From positions 1 through 64,000 of the forward strand of contig CALVDF010000002.1 of assembly GCA_944326245.1 (NCBI GenBank): a DNA stretch of 64,000 nt, given 5' to 3'. Below are positions 42,904 to 53,166 of the stretch, one piece after another. The position numbers and the translations under genes were made by a program. The DNA comes from an uncultured Bacteroidales bacterium. Its GTDB lineage: Bacteria > Bacteroidota > Bacteroidia > Bacteroidales > UBA932. The first letter of the stretch is position 1; every line of letters starts with the position of its first letter. The notes under the pieces are model-generated. The model saw only the letters and a program-made list of their open reading frames with translations, was not told the DNA's origin and searched no databases.

Positions 42904-43697
42904 ATTCCTCTCTTCTTGAAAGCTTTGTTCTCGTCTATAATTTCCTTGATATCCTCATTCATGGCCTGTATCTGGTCCCCGCCGTAATCAAAGGACACGT
43001 CATAGCCCTTGCCGGTACGGCGGTAGTCGCTCAATCCGCGTGACATCCGCACCATTGGCTGGACGATATAATGACTTATGAAGTATACGAAAAGCAGAAT
43101 GAGTACAATACTTGCCGCACTGGCGATCACTCCAGGCATGATGGAACGGTAATAGCTGTCCTGCAGACTGTTGTAACTGTCTGTAATGGCACTTTGGGAT
43201 GTATCAGCCAGACGCTGGAGATAACCGCGGAACTTGGCATACACGGACTGTAGCCGGTTGAAATACCAGTCTGTCCTCTCTTCCTGAGGTCTTAGCCATA
43301 CAGACTCTATCTCCTGGGCTACCTGCATATACGCCGAATAGGCATAACGTACCGAATCCGCCATATGGCGTTCCTGATCCGATGCCAGTACTGTATACAG
43401 ACGGTCTATGCCGGCTTCAAACTCGTCGGCAGGAATGGTCTCCGGCTGCGCAAGCAGACCGTCCCCACCTATCTGACGGAACAGGTCGGAGTGGTATCTT
43501 TCCGCAGTATTGAGCAGATTGCGGGTAAGGTCCACACTCAGAATACTGTTGGATATGAAATCGGATATATAGCGGCTCATACGGCCGAACTCAAAGAAGG
43601 CCATCGCACCGGACAGCGTAAGCATCAGCACGATAATAAGTGCAGCAGCATAAATCTTGCTCCGGATACCCAGTTTTATCTTTCTGAACAAAGGCAT
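42900..43697 (-). CDS. HAMP-domain receptor without kinase domain
   Basis: A 265-residue membrane protein with helix 1 at about residues 15-35, a periplasmic all-helical sensor of about 150 residues (36-185), helix 2 at about 190-212, then a HAMP segment (HYIVQPMVRMSRGLSDY) and a short helical tail ending FKKRGI. The layout is that of a histidine-kinase or chemoreceptor front end, but no H-box, ATPase or methyl-accepting domain follows. The gene stops inside the trkH start codon (ATGA, 4-bp overlap). It is not a visible truncation: there is no leftover kinase sequence downstream. A role in sensing for TrkH is inferred. Confidence 0.8.
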   Translation of the reverse strand: MPLFRKIKLGIRSKIYAAALIIVLMLTLSGAMAFFEFGRMSRYISDFISNSILSVDLTRNLLNTAERYHSDLFRQIGGDGLLAQPETIPADEFEAGIDRLYTVLASDQERHMADSVRYAYSAYMQVAQEIESVWLRPQEERTDWYFNRLQSVYAKFRGYLQRLADTSQSAITDSYNSLQDSYYRSIMPGVIASAASIVLILLFVYFISHYIVQPMVRMSRGLSDYRRTGKGYDVSFDYGGDQIQAMNEDIKEIIDENKAFKKRGI

Positions 43698-43726
43698 AGG
43701 TTGTACACAAAAGCGCTATTGACGGA

Positions 43727-43734
43727 CAAATATA
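43727..43734 (-). promoter_or_regulatory. Promoter -7 box for HAMP-trkH-helicase operon
   Basis: The plus strand CAAATATA (TATATTTG leftward) lies 29 bp before the HAMP protein ATG. Confidence 0.5.
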
Positions 43735-43745
43735 AGAAAAATAAA

Positions 43746-43774
43746 GATTCCGGCCGAACCAGTCAGCCGGAATC
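43746..43774 (-). terminator. gapA: Terminator after gapA
   Basis: A perfect 9-bp stem, gattccggc/gccggaatc, with an 11-nt loop lies 30 bp after the gapA stop, followed leftward by a T-rich run. Confidence 0.75.
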
Positions 43775-43804
43775 CTCATATATTCTTATTCTGAACGCAC
43801 CGTG

Positions 43805-44824
<1,020 letters not shown>

Positions 44825-44837
44825 TTAAAGTCGGGCG

Positions 44838-44874
44838 CAAAGATACGCATTTTGGGAGAAATAATCTATATTTG
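44838..44874. promoter_or_regulatory. Divergent gapA and surE promoters
   Basis: Leftward TATCTTTG (complement of 44838-44845) serves gapA, and rightward TATATTTG (44867-44874) serves surE. The boxes are 21 bp apart, back to back, in an 84-bp intergenic region. Confidence 0.5.
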
Positions 44875-44896
44875 CAGACAATTTTTTATAAGGCAT

Positions 44897-45679
44897 ATGT
44901 CACCTACCCCCAGAGAAATACTCATAACCAATGACGACGGCATAGAAGCCGACGGCATCCATGTCCTGGCATCCATAATGCGCCGGTACGGCAATGTTAC
45001 CGTAGTGGCACCCCTGCACCACCAGTCCGGCAAATCGGCGGCCCTGTCACTGGACACCAGACTCTACCTGCGTCAGATCAAGGATGAGCCGGGCCTGCGC
45101 GAATATACATTCAACGGTACTCCGGTAGACTGCGTCAAGATAGGCATAAACGAATGCTGGCCGGAAGGGCGCCTGCCGGATCTCGTCGTTTCCGGTATCA
45201 ACCACGGCTCCAACTGCTCCGTCGCATCCCTCTATTCAGGGACACTGGGAGCCTGCATCGAAGGCACAGTGTACGATATCCCGTCCATTGGGTTTTCGAT
45301 ATGCACACACGACCCGCACCCTGACTTCAGCCCTGTGACAGCCTTTGCAGACACCATCATGGAGAAATTCCTCGCCTGCCCCCCGGAAAAAGGAGTCTAT
45401 CTCAACATCAACTTTCCGTCCATCCCTGCCTCCGAAATACGCGGCATCCGCATGGCACGCCGCGGCTACGGCAGATGGGTCAAGGAGTTCGACACCTGCA
45501 AGGATGAAAACGGGCAGACCTACTACATCATGGCCGGCCACTTCGAGAACCACGAAAAGGAAGGTTCCATCGGCGATCACTGGATCGTCAAGGACGGATA
45601 CATCTCCATCGTGCCTCACCGCATAGACAACACCGACTACAGTGAGGTGGAGCGTCTCAGAAAGGTCTGGGAACAATGA
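44897..45679 (+). CDS. surE: 5'/3'-nucleotidase SurE
   Basis: A 260-residue metal-dependent nucleotidase and stationary-phase survival protein. The metal site is ITNDDGIEADG (residues 9-19), with the family segments GTPVDCVKIGI and VSGINHGSNC. The ATG at 44897 is chosen over an upstream TTG because the promoter lies between them and the fold begins at REILITNDDG. It overlaps lpxB by 4 bp (ATGA). It leads the surE-lpxB-dapF operon, the surE-lpxB pairing being frequent in Bacteroidetes. Confidence 0.95.
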   Translation: MSPTPREILITNDDGIEADGIHVLASIMRRYGNVTVVAPLHHQSGKSAALSLDTRLYLRQIKDEPGLREYTFNGTPVDCVKIGINECWPEGRLPDLVVSGINHGSNCSVASLYSGTLGACIEGTVYDIPSIGFSICTHDPHPDFSPVTAFADTIMEKFLACPPEKGVYLNINFPSIPASEIRGIRMARRGYGRWVKEFDTCKDENGQTYYIMAGHFENHEKEGSIGDHWIVKDGYISIVPHRIDNTDYSEVERLRKVWEQ

Positions 45680-46824
45680 GATACTACATCATAGCCGGTG
45701 AAGCATCCGGAGATCTCCACGGAGCCAACCTCATGCACGGACTTCTGGCACATGACCCCTCGTGCGAAATCCGCTTTTGGGGAGGTGACAGGATGGCAGC
45801 ACAGGGCGGCACTCTGGTCCGGGACTACCGGGACAATGCCGTGATGGGCATAGTCGAAGTCTTAGGGCGTTTAGGAAGCATCCTGCGCAATCTGCGATTC
45901 TGCAAACAGGACATCCTGAGCTGGAAACCGGACGCGGTAATCCTTATCGACTATCCAGGGTTCAACCTCAAGATAGCCAGATTTGCACACAGGCACGGAT
46001 TCAAGGTATTCTACTACATTCCCCCGAAAGTATGGGCACGCGGTGAACGCCGCATCAGACTGCTGAAAGAATACGTGGACAGGACATTCATCATATTCCC
46101 GTTCGAAGTGCCTTACTTCAAGTCCAGGGGGCTGGACGTCATCTACAACGGCAACCCATTGACAGACAATATCGACAGTACACCTTCAGTACATCTCTCC
46201 CGCAGCGCTTTCCTGTCCTCCCACTCCCTCGCCGATGACGGCAGGGAGATCATCGCACTGCTGGCAGGCAGCCGTAAAATGGAGGTGGACTATCTCCTTC
46301 CCCGACTGGTCAAGGCCGTAACCATAATAACCCGGAAGACCGGCAGGCGTTTCCGCTTCCTGCTGGCCGCCGCCCCTTCCATAAGTCCTGAGTACTACAG
46401 GAAATACCTGGACGGCAATACTGAAATCGAAATCATCTGCGGAGACACATACGGTGTTTTAAGCCATGCTGCAGCAGCAGCCGTCTCGTCAGGCACGGCA
46501 AGCCTGGAAGCAGCCATAATCGGGACACCACAAGTGGTCTGCTACGGCATGAACCCCGTCACTTACGCCATAGCCCGGATGGTCGTCAGGCTTGACACCA
46601 TCTCCCTGGCAAACATGATCCTCGGGAAACACATATTCAGGGAACTGCTGCAGGGCGAATGCACTCCCGGAAACATAGCCGCAGAACTTCTCCGCATGAC
46701 GGACGACCGCGCCTACCGCGGCAGAATGATTTCCGACTACGCCGAGATGAGGGAGAAGCTCGGGGAAAAAGACTCGGCCACACGGACAGCGGCCGACATG
46801 GAACGCATCATAAAGGAACAGTAA
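45676..46824 (+). CDS. lpxB: Lipid-A-disaccharide synthase LpxB
   Basis: Joins UDP-2,3-diacylglucosamine and lipid X to form the lipid A disaccharide, a step of Raetz pathway synthesis at the inner membrane. The 382-residue GT-B enzyme has the start IIAGEASGDLHGANLM (residues 5-20), DYPGFNLKIA, YYIPPKVWARGERR, LLAGSRKMEV and SSGTASLEAAIIGTPQVVCYG. Translation is coupled to surE by the 4-bp overlap, and dapF follows 2 bp after its stop. Confidence 0.97.
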   Translation: MRYYIIAGEASGDLHGANLMHGLLAHDPSCEIRFWGGDRMAAQGGTLVRDYRDNAVMGIVEVLGRLGSILRNLRFCKQDILSWKPDAVILIDYPGFNLKIARFAHRHGFKVFYYIPPKVWARGERRIRLLKEYVDRTFIIFPFEVPYFKSRGLDVIYNGNPLTDNIDSTPSVHLSRSAFLSSHSLADDGREIIALLAGSRKMEVDYLLPRLVKAVTIITRKTGRRFRFLLAAAPSISPEYYRKYLDGNTEIEIICGDTYGVLSHAAAAAVSSGTASLEAAIIGTPQVVCYGMNPVTYAIARMVVRLDTISLANMILGKHIFRELLQGECTPGNIAAELLRMTDDRAYRGRMISDYAEMREKLGEKDSATRTAADMERIIKEQ

Positions 46825-46826
46825 CA

Positions 46827-47645
46827 ATGGACATATTCAAATATCAGGCAGCCGGCAATGACTTTATCCTGATCAGGTCCCTCCATTCGAGGGCCGGACT
46901 TACGGAGCGGGACATCGTGCGTCTGTGCGACAGGCGCTACGGCATCGGAGCCGACGGCATCATCATTTTGGAAAGCAGCGGGACATATGATTTTGCCATG
47001 CGCTTCTACAACAATGACGGTTCGTCCGGCATGATGTGCGGCAACGGAGGACGCTGCATCGTAGATCTGGCCTGGAGGTCAGGGCTCCGGCATTCAGGCA
47101 AAGACGGAAGCTGGATATTCGAGGCACCTGACGGCATCCACTCAGGCAAAGTACTGTCCTCCGAAGGAAAGTGCAGCCAGGTCCGTCTGGGCATGAACGA
47201 CATCACGGCCATTGAAGAGATACGCATACCTGCTGAACGGGGGCAAGAGCCTGTCGCATGGAAAATGAATACGGGCACAGACCATCTGGTCATCTTCAGG
47301 GACGATGTCGACAGCATCGATGCGGAGTCTGAGGGCCGCAGATGGAGGTACGCACCGCAATTCGCCCCCAAAGGTGTCAATGTCAATTTCGTAAAGCCAT
47401 CTGAAGACGGTTCCCCGATACGCATAAGGACGTACGAACGCGGCGTGGAATATGAAACACTGTCCTGCGGGACAGGCGTAGTCGCTGCCGCGGCAGCAGC
47501 ATGGCTCAGAGGTGACCACAGCGGAAAATACACGCTCCGGTCAACTCACGACACATTTTCAGTGTCTTTCAGCTGCCGGAGCGGAATATTTTCGGATGTG
47601 ATGATAGAAGGTCCTGCACAGCAGGTCTTCCAGGCTATATTCTGA
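46827..47645 (+). CDS. dapF: Diaminopimelate epimerase DapF
   Basis: Interconverts LL- and meso-diaminopimelate for lysine and peptidoglycan. The two catalytic cysteines lie in MMCGNGGRC (about residue 73) and LSCGTGVVAAA (about 213). At 272 residues the protein has normal length. The ATG at 46827 lies 2 bp after lpxB, starting MDIFKYQAAGNDFI as in the family. Its 3' end overlaps the convergent YggS gene by 11 bp. Confidence 0.96.
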   Translation: MDIFKYQAAGNDFILIRSLHSRAGLTERDIVRLCDRRYGIGADGIIILESSGTYDFAMRFYNNDGSSGMMCGNGGRCIVDLAWRSGLRHSGKDGSWIFEAPDGIHSGKVLSSEGKCSQVRLGMNDITAIEEIRIPAERGQEPVAWKMNTGTDHLVIFRDDVDSIDAESEGRRWRYAPQFAPKGVNVNFVKPSEDGSPIRIRTYERGVEYETLSCGTGVVAAAAAAWLRGDHSGKYTLRSTHDTFSVSFSCRSGIFSDVMIEGPAQQVFQAIF

Positions 47646-48309
47646 CCCCTCTGGGGCCGAATATCCGGGTCCCGATCCTGACCATGTTGCTGCCCATTTC
47701 CACAGCAATGCGGTAATCGTTGGTCATACCGAAAGACTTGAGGTCAAACCTGTCCAGATACGGAAGCCGCAGGGCCGCTATGCGGTCGAACACGGAATTG
47801 AGGTGCGCAAACTCCCTGCGGACGACGGCCTCGTCGTCAGTAAGGGAGGCCATACCCATGACGCCCCTTATCCGTACATGCGCAGGAGCCTCCTGCATAC
47901 CCTTCAGGAAGTCCGACACTTCCTCTTCTGAAAAGCCCTGCTTGCTCTCTTCCGATGCTATGTGCAGCTCCAGAAGCACGTCGACACTGTAACCGTTCCG
48001 GTCACACCAGCTGCTTATTTCATTGAACAGCTTCGGGGAATCCACCGAATGTATAAGCTTGACGTACGGCACGGTCATCTTGATCTTGTTGCTCTGCAGA
48101 TGACCTATGAAATGCCACTCTATGTCCTTGGGCATCGACTCGGCCTTCTCCTTCAGCTCCTGGGGACGGCTCTCGCCGAACACCCTCTGCCCCGCCCCGT
48201 AGGCCTCCATTATCTCCTCTTCAGACTTGAATTTGGACACTGCCACGAGCTCGACCCCGGAGGGCAGTTCCTGCCGCAGCGACAGGATATTCTCTGAAAT
48301 GTGTCCCAT
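47635..48309 (-). CDS. YggS-family PLP homeostasis protein
   Basis: A 224-residue single-domain PLP-binding protein of the YggS/PLPBP group, which buffers cellular pyridoxal phosphate without a known enzymatic reaction. The PLP lysine lies in ELVAVSKFKSEEEI (about residue 23), with HFIGHLQSNKIK, LIHSVDSPKL, RGVMGMAS and the phosphate loop FGMTNDYRIAVEMGSNMVRIG. The ATG at 48309 fits the family; upstream in-frame codons belong to the yidC stop region. It is the last gene of the DUF349-yidC-YggS group, 22 bp after yidC. Confidence 0.94.
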   Translation of the reverse strand: MGHISENILSLRQELPSGVELVAVSKFKSEEEIMEAYGAGQRVFGESRPQELKEKAESMPKDIEWHFIGHLQSNKIKMTVPYVKLIHSVDSPKLFNEISSWCDRNGYSVDVLLELHIASEESKQGFSEEEVSDFLKGMQEAPAHVRIRGVMGMASLTDDEAVVRREFAHLNSVFDRIAALRLPYLDRFDLKSFGMTNDYRIAVEMGSNMVRIGTRIFGPRGVRI

Positions 48310-48331
48310 ATGTATATGCTTTTGCGTTCTA

Positions 48332-50224
48332 CTATCTCCTCCTCTGCTTCTGCTGCTCCCTGATTGCCTCCTGCTGGGCTTTCTGGATAGCCTCAAGACG
48401 CTGCTGGAACTTGGACTTGGGCTTTGCTCCCTTGGCCGAAGCTGCCTGTACGCGGGCCATGATCTTCTTCTCATCCACGAAGAAACGGCGGATCACCCAT
48501 GTCTGGAGCATCATTATGAGGTTGGACAGCAGATAATAGTATGTAAGACCGCTGGAGAGATTGTTGCAGATGAACAGCATGAATATGGGCATGAAGTACA
48601 GTGTCATGTTCCTCATGCTCTTCATCTGGGGATTGTTGTCGGATGTGTTGCCCTGGGTCATTCTGGCCGAGAAGTACATGCTGACGGCACAGAGTATGGC
48701 GAAGAGGCTGACATGGTCTCCGTAAAGCGGTATGTTGAATCCGAGGTCGAGGATGGAATCGTACGTGCTCAGGTCATGGGCCCAGAGGAATCCTTTCTGA
48801 CGCAACTCGAAAGATGCAGGGAAGAAACGGAACATGGCGAACAGCACAGGGAACTGGAGCAACATGGGCAGACAGCCTCCGAACATGTTGACACCTGCCT
48901 TGCGGTACAGGTCCATGGTCTCCTGCTGTTTCTTCAGGGCATCCTCCTGCCGGGGGTATTTGGCGTTGATCTTGTCAAGCTCCGGACGCAGGATATTGAT
49001 CTTGGCCGAAGACATGTAGGACTTGAGAGTCAGAGGGGATATGATCAGCTTGATGAGTACGGTCAGCAAGAGTATGATGATTCCGTAGTTGCTGATGAAG
49101 CGTCCGAAAAGGTCGAACACCGGAATGATGATACCCCTGTTGATCCACCGTACCAGCCAACCTCCGAGAGGTACGATCTTCTCGAACCCGTAGTCATAAC
49201 TTTTCAGGGTACGGAACAGGTTGGGACCGAAGTAGAATTCAAACGGGACCGTAACATCCGCCCCTGCATCATACTGGACCAGTGTGGATGCGGAGCATGC
49301 CATGAGTCTGCGTTCCGGATCGGTTTCCGGATAGAACTTCAGGGAAAGGTTGCCGGATTCAAAATTGTCATCAGCCCTTAGTATTGCCGAGAAATACTGC
49401 TGCTGGAAGGCAAACCACTCGATACGGGTCGTCACGTCTTCATGCTGCCCGCCGGAACGGCTTCCGCGCATCAGTCCCAGATTCTCCACTTTCTTGACAT
49501 CCCCAGGATACTTGTAGTCTACCGTAGAATAATTCTGCTCGTTCTTGTATCCTTTTTCCAGACGGGGAACATCCATATTCCAGGCAATCTCGAACTGCGA
49601 GGCATTACGTGGAATATGACGGTCCATATTGACCATATGAACATCGAAGTCCACCAGGTAGCTGCCGGCAGGGAGGGAATAGCAGTGTTCTATGTATGCC
49701 GTATCCGAGAAATACAGCCTCATTACCAGAGTCGAATCGTTGGATACCACAGTTTCGTAGGTGAAGTCGCCGGTATTGATGTACTGGTCGGTATACAGCT
49801 GAAGTCCGAAAGTGCTGTAATCCTCCTTCATGAGGTACAGGGCCGAGCTGTCGCAGGTATAGTAGTCCTTGACAAGAACCGTCGATGCCTGACCGCCCTT
49901 GGTGGTATACTTGATCTTCAGCTTGTCGTTCTCCAGGAAGAAAAACTCCTCTCCGGCATTGTAGGCCTGCTCCAGATAAGGATTGGCATAGGTGCTTGCA
50001 TAGCCTTGGACCTTACCGCCGTCCGTCGAAGCCACTGCTTCCGACAGACTGTCAGGAGCCTGGGCCGCCGCCCTTTCCGCATATTCCAACGCATTGGCAG
50101 CCGCCACGGAATCCCTTACCCTCTGGATTTCCTGCTGTTCTCTGGCTATTTTGGAATTATAAACGCTGAATCCTATCAACAGGAGTCCTATGAGCGTTAT
50201 ACCGATGATCGTATTTTTGTTCAT
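48332..50224 (-). CDS. yidC: Membrane protein insertase YidC
   Basis: Inserts and folds inner-membrane proteins, with or without Sec. The 630-residue protein has a first helix at about residues 5-20, a large periplasmic domain (about 60-350), and the insertase core of five helices (about 365-590) with LIKLIISPLTLKSYMSSAKI and the basic tail KSKFQQRLEAIQKAQQEAIRE-type end that binds ribosomes. It sits 3 bp after the DUF349 gene, a different neighbour from the rpmH-rnpA context of proteobacteria. Confidence 0.96.
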   Translation of the reverse strand: MNKNTIIGITLIGLLLIGFSVYNSKIAREQQEIQRVRDSVAAANALEYAERAAAQAPDSLSEAVASTDGGKVQGYASTYANPYLEQAYNAGEEFFFLENDKLKIKYTTKGGQASTVLVKDYYTCDSSALYLMKEDYSTFGLQLYTDQYINTGDFTYETVVSNDSTLVMRLYFSDTAYIEHCYSLPAGSYLVDFDVHMVNMDRHIPRNASQFEIAWNMDVPRLEKGYKNEQNYSTVDYKYPGDVKKVENLGLMRGSRSGGQHEDVTTRIEWFAFQQQYFSAILRADDNFESGNLSLKFYPETDPERRLMACSASTLVQYDAGADVTVPFEFYFGPNLFRTLKSYDYGFEKIVPLGGWLVRWINRGIIIPVFDLFGRFISNYGIIILLLTVLIKLIISPLTLKSYMSSAKINILRPELDKINAKYPRQEDALKKQQETMDLYRKAGVNMFGGCLPMLLQFPVLFAMFRFFPASFELRQKGFLWAHDLSTYDSILDLGFNIPLYGDHVSLFAILCAVSMYFSARMTQGNTSDNNPQMKSMRNMTLYFMPIFMLFICNNLSSGLTYYYLLSNLIMMLQTWVIRRFFVDEKKIMARVQAASAKGAKPKSKFQQRLEAIQKAQQEAIREQQKQRRR

Positions 50225-50227
50225 GCC

Positions 50228-52372
50228 TTATTCCTGGGTATCGAGTTGATGAATCTTCTCCTCGAGGGCGACAAGCTCCTCTTTGGCTGCATCTATTTTC
50301 TTCTGGAACTCCCGCACAAGTGAATCGGCCTTTCTGGAGCTTGCAAAGAACCCGATGTTGTTCTCATATGTGGCTATCTCGCTTTCCAGCTTGCGGAACT
50401 TCTGAAGCAGACGCTCCCTCTCCTGACGTGCCGGAGACATCTCGGTCCTGACGCCACGGCCACCGCGCTGGGCCCTTCCGCGGCCTGTACCGGCTACTCT
50501 GAAATCAGGGAATTTCTCTGTCATGGCCGTGCGGTAAGACTCCTGTATCTTTTCCTTCTCCTTGAACGGGACGAATCCTATGGCATTCCACCTGTCGGCA
50601 AAGCCGCGTGCCGCCTTGTCGTCTTCACGGACATCCCCCGAAGGAACAAAGGCATTGATCTCGTCTATGATAGCCTGCTTGGCCTTGAGGTTGTCCACAT
50701 ACTGCGGGTCTATACCTCCGTAATTCTTCTCCTTGTTGTCGAAGAAATGGTCGCAGGCGGCACGGAAACGTGCCCATACCTGGTCAGACTTCTTCCTGGA
50801 GACAGGGCCGACTTCCTTCCACTGTTTCTGGAGCGATATCAGGTAATCCGTTGTCTTCTTCCAGTCCGTACTGTCCATCACGGCCTCAGCCTGCTCGCAG
50901 AGAGCTATCTTCTTCTCCATATTGGATGTCATCTGCTCCTTGAACTCGATATAGAAATCCCTCTTGCGGTTGTAGAACTTGTCACATGCGGCACGGAAAC
51001 GGTCATATATCTTCTGGTTGTCCTTTTTGGATGCGAAACCTATTTTCCTCCACTCCTTCTGTATCTCCTCGAACTCCTTGGTCACGGCATTCCATCCGTT
51101 GGAATCCTTGATGTCCTTGCCTGCCAGCTCCTCGGCTTTCTCACACAGGACGGTCTTGGCTGCCAGATTCTCTTTCTGCTGCACCTTGAGGGTCTCGAAA
51201 TAGGCCTGGTGCATCTTGTTGATCTTGGACGTAGCGGCACGGAAACGGTCCCATATTGACTCGCGGAACTCCTTGGCCACAGGACCGAACTCCTTCCACT
51301 CCTCGTGGAGTTTCTGCAGCTGGGCAAAAGCCTCAACCACATTGGGGTTGTTCTCCAGAGCCTCCGCCCTCTCGCAGAGAGCCGTCTTTGCCTCAAGATT
51401 CTTCTTGAAATCCAGATCCCTGAGTTCGTTGTTGATTTTCACATAATCGTAGAACTTCTCCACATAGTGCTGATAGGTCTCGTATATGTCCTTGATGCGT
51501 GCCTGCGGCATAGGGCCTATCTCGCGCCATCTGGTCTGCAGTGCACGGAACTCAGGATATGAGCGGCTCAGGTCTTCAGTGTTGTCCACCAGATTCTTCA
51601 GTTCCTCGATGATTTCCAGCTTCCGGTCCAGATTGACCTGTTTCTCTTTTTCAAGATTCTGGAAATACACTGCCCGTCTGCCTTTGTAGCTGGCATAGAG
51701 GTCTTTGAATGCCCGCTCTATCTCGACGAACGGATTGACCGACACCGCATTGTCCTCACCTTCGCTTGCCTCCGCAGACTTATGCCCGTCCACTTCCTCA
51801 TCTTCAGCCACTTCCGCCTCAGAGAGCTGGTCCTCCGACAGTCCGTCGTGCATATCTTCCTCCTGCGCGGCGACATAGCCGGGTGCACCAGGAAGGACGT
51901 GGTATCCGGAAGCTATTTTCTCCTCTTTCAAAACCTTGTAGAATGTAGCCTTGATGTACTCAGCCTGCCTGTTGAGCTCCATGATATCACCGTTGTCGAC
52001 CAGATTGCGGAAGGCGTCCACAATCTCCTTAAGACTCTTGGACGAAAGGCTTTTCAGCTCTTCATCGCTGATAACGGCTCCGCGCATCTCCTCCGGCTGC
52101 TCATTTCCCTCGGCTGCCACAGCCTCATGGGATCCGGCTTCAGGCTCCAAAGGTGCGGAACCTGCGTTCCCCGCCTGAGCATTTTCACCGGACACCGCCG
52201 CATCAGCATTGTCCACAATCGCACCTGCCGCCACTACGGCAGCAGCTACGGCAGCGGCCTCATCTGCCGCAAGGTTCGCTTTCTGAGCATTAACATTCAG
52301 TGATTCAGAATTCTCAACGGAATTTTGAGCAGTACTCTTCCCTAGGGAAGGATTCAAGGTCTCTTCAGTCAT
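50228..52372 (-). CDS. DUF349 repeat protein
   Basis: A 714-residue, largely alpha-helical protein. The first 130 residues are Ala/Glu-rich and low in complexity. From about residue 235 to 610 there are five DUF349 repeats of about 70 residues, each with a W(K/R)E(V/F/I)G(P/F)-type core (TRWREIGPM, EEWKEFGPV, KEWRKIGFA, KQWKEVGPV, DRWNAIGFV). The end (660-714) is coiled coil. DUF349 proteins such as YhjB/Rsh-like factors bind nucleic acids or ribosomes in some reports, but the role here is unknown. It leads the operon with yidC, and a -7 box lies at 52399-52406. Confidence 0.85.
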   Translation of the reverse strand: MTEETLNPSLGKSTAQNSVENSESLNVNAQKANLAADEAAAVAAAVVAAGAIVDNADAAVSGENAQAGNAGSAPLEPEAGSHEAVAAEGNEQPEEMRGAVISDEELKSLSSKSLKEIVDAFRNLVDNGDIMELNRQAEYIKATFYKVLKEEKIASGYHVLPGAPGYVAAQEEDMHDGLSEDQLSEAEVAEDEEVDGHKSAEASEGEDNAVSVNPFVEIERAFKDLYASYKGRRAVYFQNLEKEKQVNLDRKLEIIEELKNLVDNTEDLSRSYPEFRALQTRWREIGPMPQARIKDIYETYQHYVEKFYDYVKINNELRDLDFKKNLEAKTALCERAEALENNPNVVEAFAQLQKLHEEWKEFGPVAKEFRESIWDRFRAATSKINKMHQAYFETLKVQQKENLAAKTVLCEKAEELAGKDIKDSNGWNAVTKEFEEIQKEWRKIGFASKKDNQKIYDRFRAACDKFYNRKRDFYIEFKEQMTSNMEKKIALCEQAEAVMDSTDWKKTTDYLISLQKQWKEVGPVSRKKSDQVWARFRAACDHFFDNKEKNYGGIDPQYVDNLKAKQAIIDEINAFVPSGDVREDDKAARGFADRWNAIGFVPFKEKEKIQESYRTAMTEKFPDFRVAGTGRGRAQRGGRGVRTEMSPARQERERLLQKFRKLESEIATYENNIGFFASSRKADSLVREFQKKIDAAKEELVALEEKIHQLDTQE

Positions 52373-52398
52373 CGTTTTCAGTTGTTAAATTGAACTTG

Positions 52399-52406
52399 CA
52401 AATATA
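52399..52406 (-). promoter_or_regulatory. Promoter -7 box for the DUF349-yidC operon
   Basis: The plus strand CAAATATA (TATATTTG leftward) lies 26 bp before the DUF349 gene ATG. Confidence 0.5.
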
Positions 52407-52448
52407 CATTATTTTTTAAATAAACCTCGGTTTAACGGCTGATTTGAG

Positions 52449-52456
52449 TAAATTTG
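52449..52456 (+). promoter_or_regulatory. trmD: Promoter -7 box for trmD
   Basis: TAAATTTG lies 8 bp before the trmD ATG, so the leader would be only a few bases. Confidence 0.5.
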
Positions 52457-52464
52457 CCCCCGCT

Positions 52465-53142
52465 ATGAGAATAGATATCATAAGTGCTGTTCCAGAATTG
52501 CTGGAAAGTCCGCTAAACCACTCGATTATACGACGGGCCAAAGAAAAAGGGCTGGTCACGGTAAATATTGTCAACCTGCACGACTACGGCAAGGGCAACT
52601 ACAAGCAGATAGACGACTACGGCTTCGGAGGTGATGCCGGCATGGTCATCAAGCCGGAACCGCTGTACAGGGCCATTACGGACCTGACATCACAGAGGGA
52701 CTACGACCACGTCATCTACACGTCACCGGACGGGGAAATGCTGGACCAGGGCATGTGCAACAGCCTGTCCACGGCAGAAAACATCATAATACTCTGCGGA
52801 CACTACAAGGGGATAGACCATCGCATCAGGGAGCATCTCATCACCAAGGAAATCTCCATAGGGAGCTACGTGCTCAGCGGAGGAGAACTGGCAGCCTGTG
52901 TAATCTGCGACTCCATCATACGACTCATACCGGGAGCCCTGACAGACGAAACATCAGCCCTGTCGGACTCTTTCCAGGACGGGCTGCTCGCTCCGCCGAT
53001 CTACACCCGACCGGCTGATTTCATGGGATGGAAAGTTCCGGAAGTACTGCTGTCCGGCAATCCCAAGCTCATACGCCAGTGGCAGGAAGAACAGGCGCTT
53101 GAACGCACCAGGCGCCTGAGACCGGACCTCCTGGAAGAATAA
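52465..53142 (+). CDS. trmD: tRNA (guanine-N1-)-methyltransferase TrmD
   Basis: Methylates G37 of tRNAs with a 3' G in the anticodon loop, preventing frameshifts. The 225-residue SPOUT enzyme has [20 protein letters not shown] (about residues 37-56), [14 protein letters not shown] (108-121) and the trefoil-knot segment [14 protein letters not shown]. The ATG at 52465 matches [16 protein letters not shown]; an upstream TTG would lie within the promoter box. A LysE-type gene follows by 24 bp. It stands apart from the usual rpsP-rimM-rplS neighbours. Confidence 0.96.
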   Translation: MRIDIISAVPELLESPLNHSIIRRAKEKGLVTVNIVNLHDYGKGNYKQIDDYGFGGDAGMVIKPEPLYRAITDLTSQRDYDHVIYTSPDGEMLDQGMCNSLSTAENIIILCGHYKGIDHRIREHLITKEISIGSYVLSGGELAACVICDSIIRLIPGALTDETSALSDSFQDGLLAPPIYTRPADFMGWKVPEVLLSGNPKLIRQWQEEQALERTRRLRPDLLEE

Positions 53143-53166
53143 ACCGTATAACTAACTCTCTGCCAT

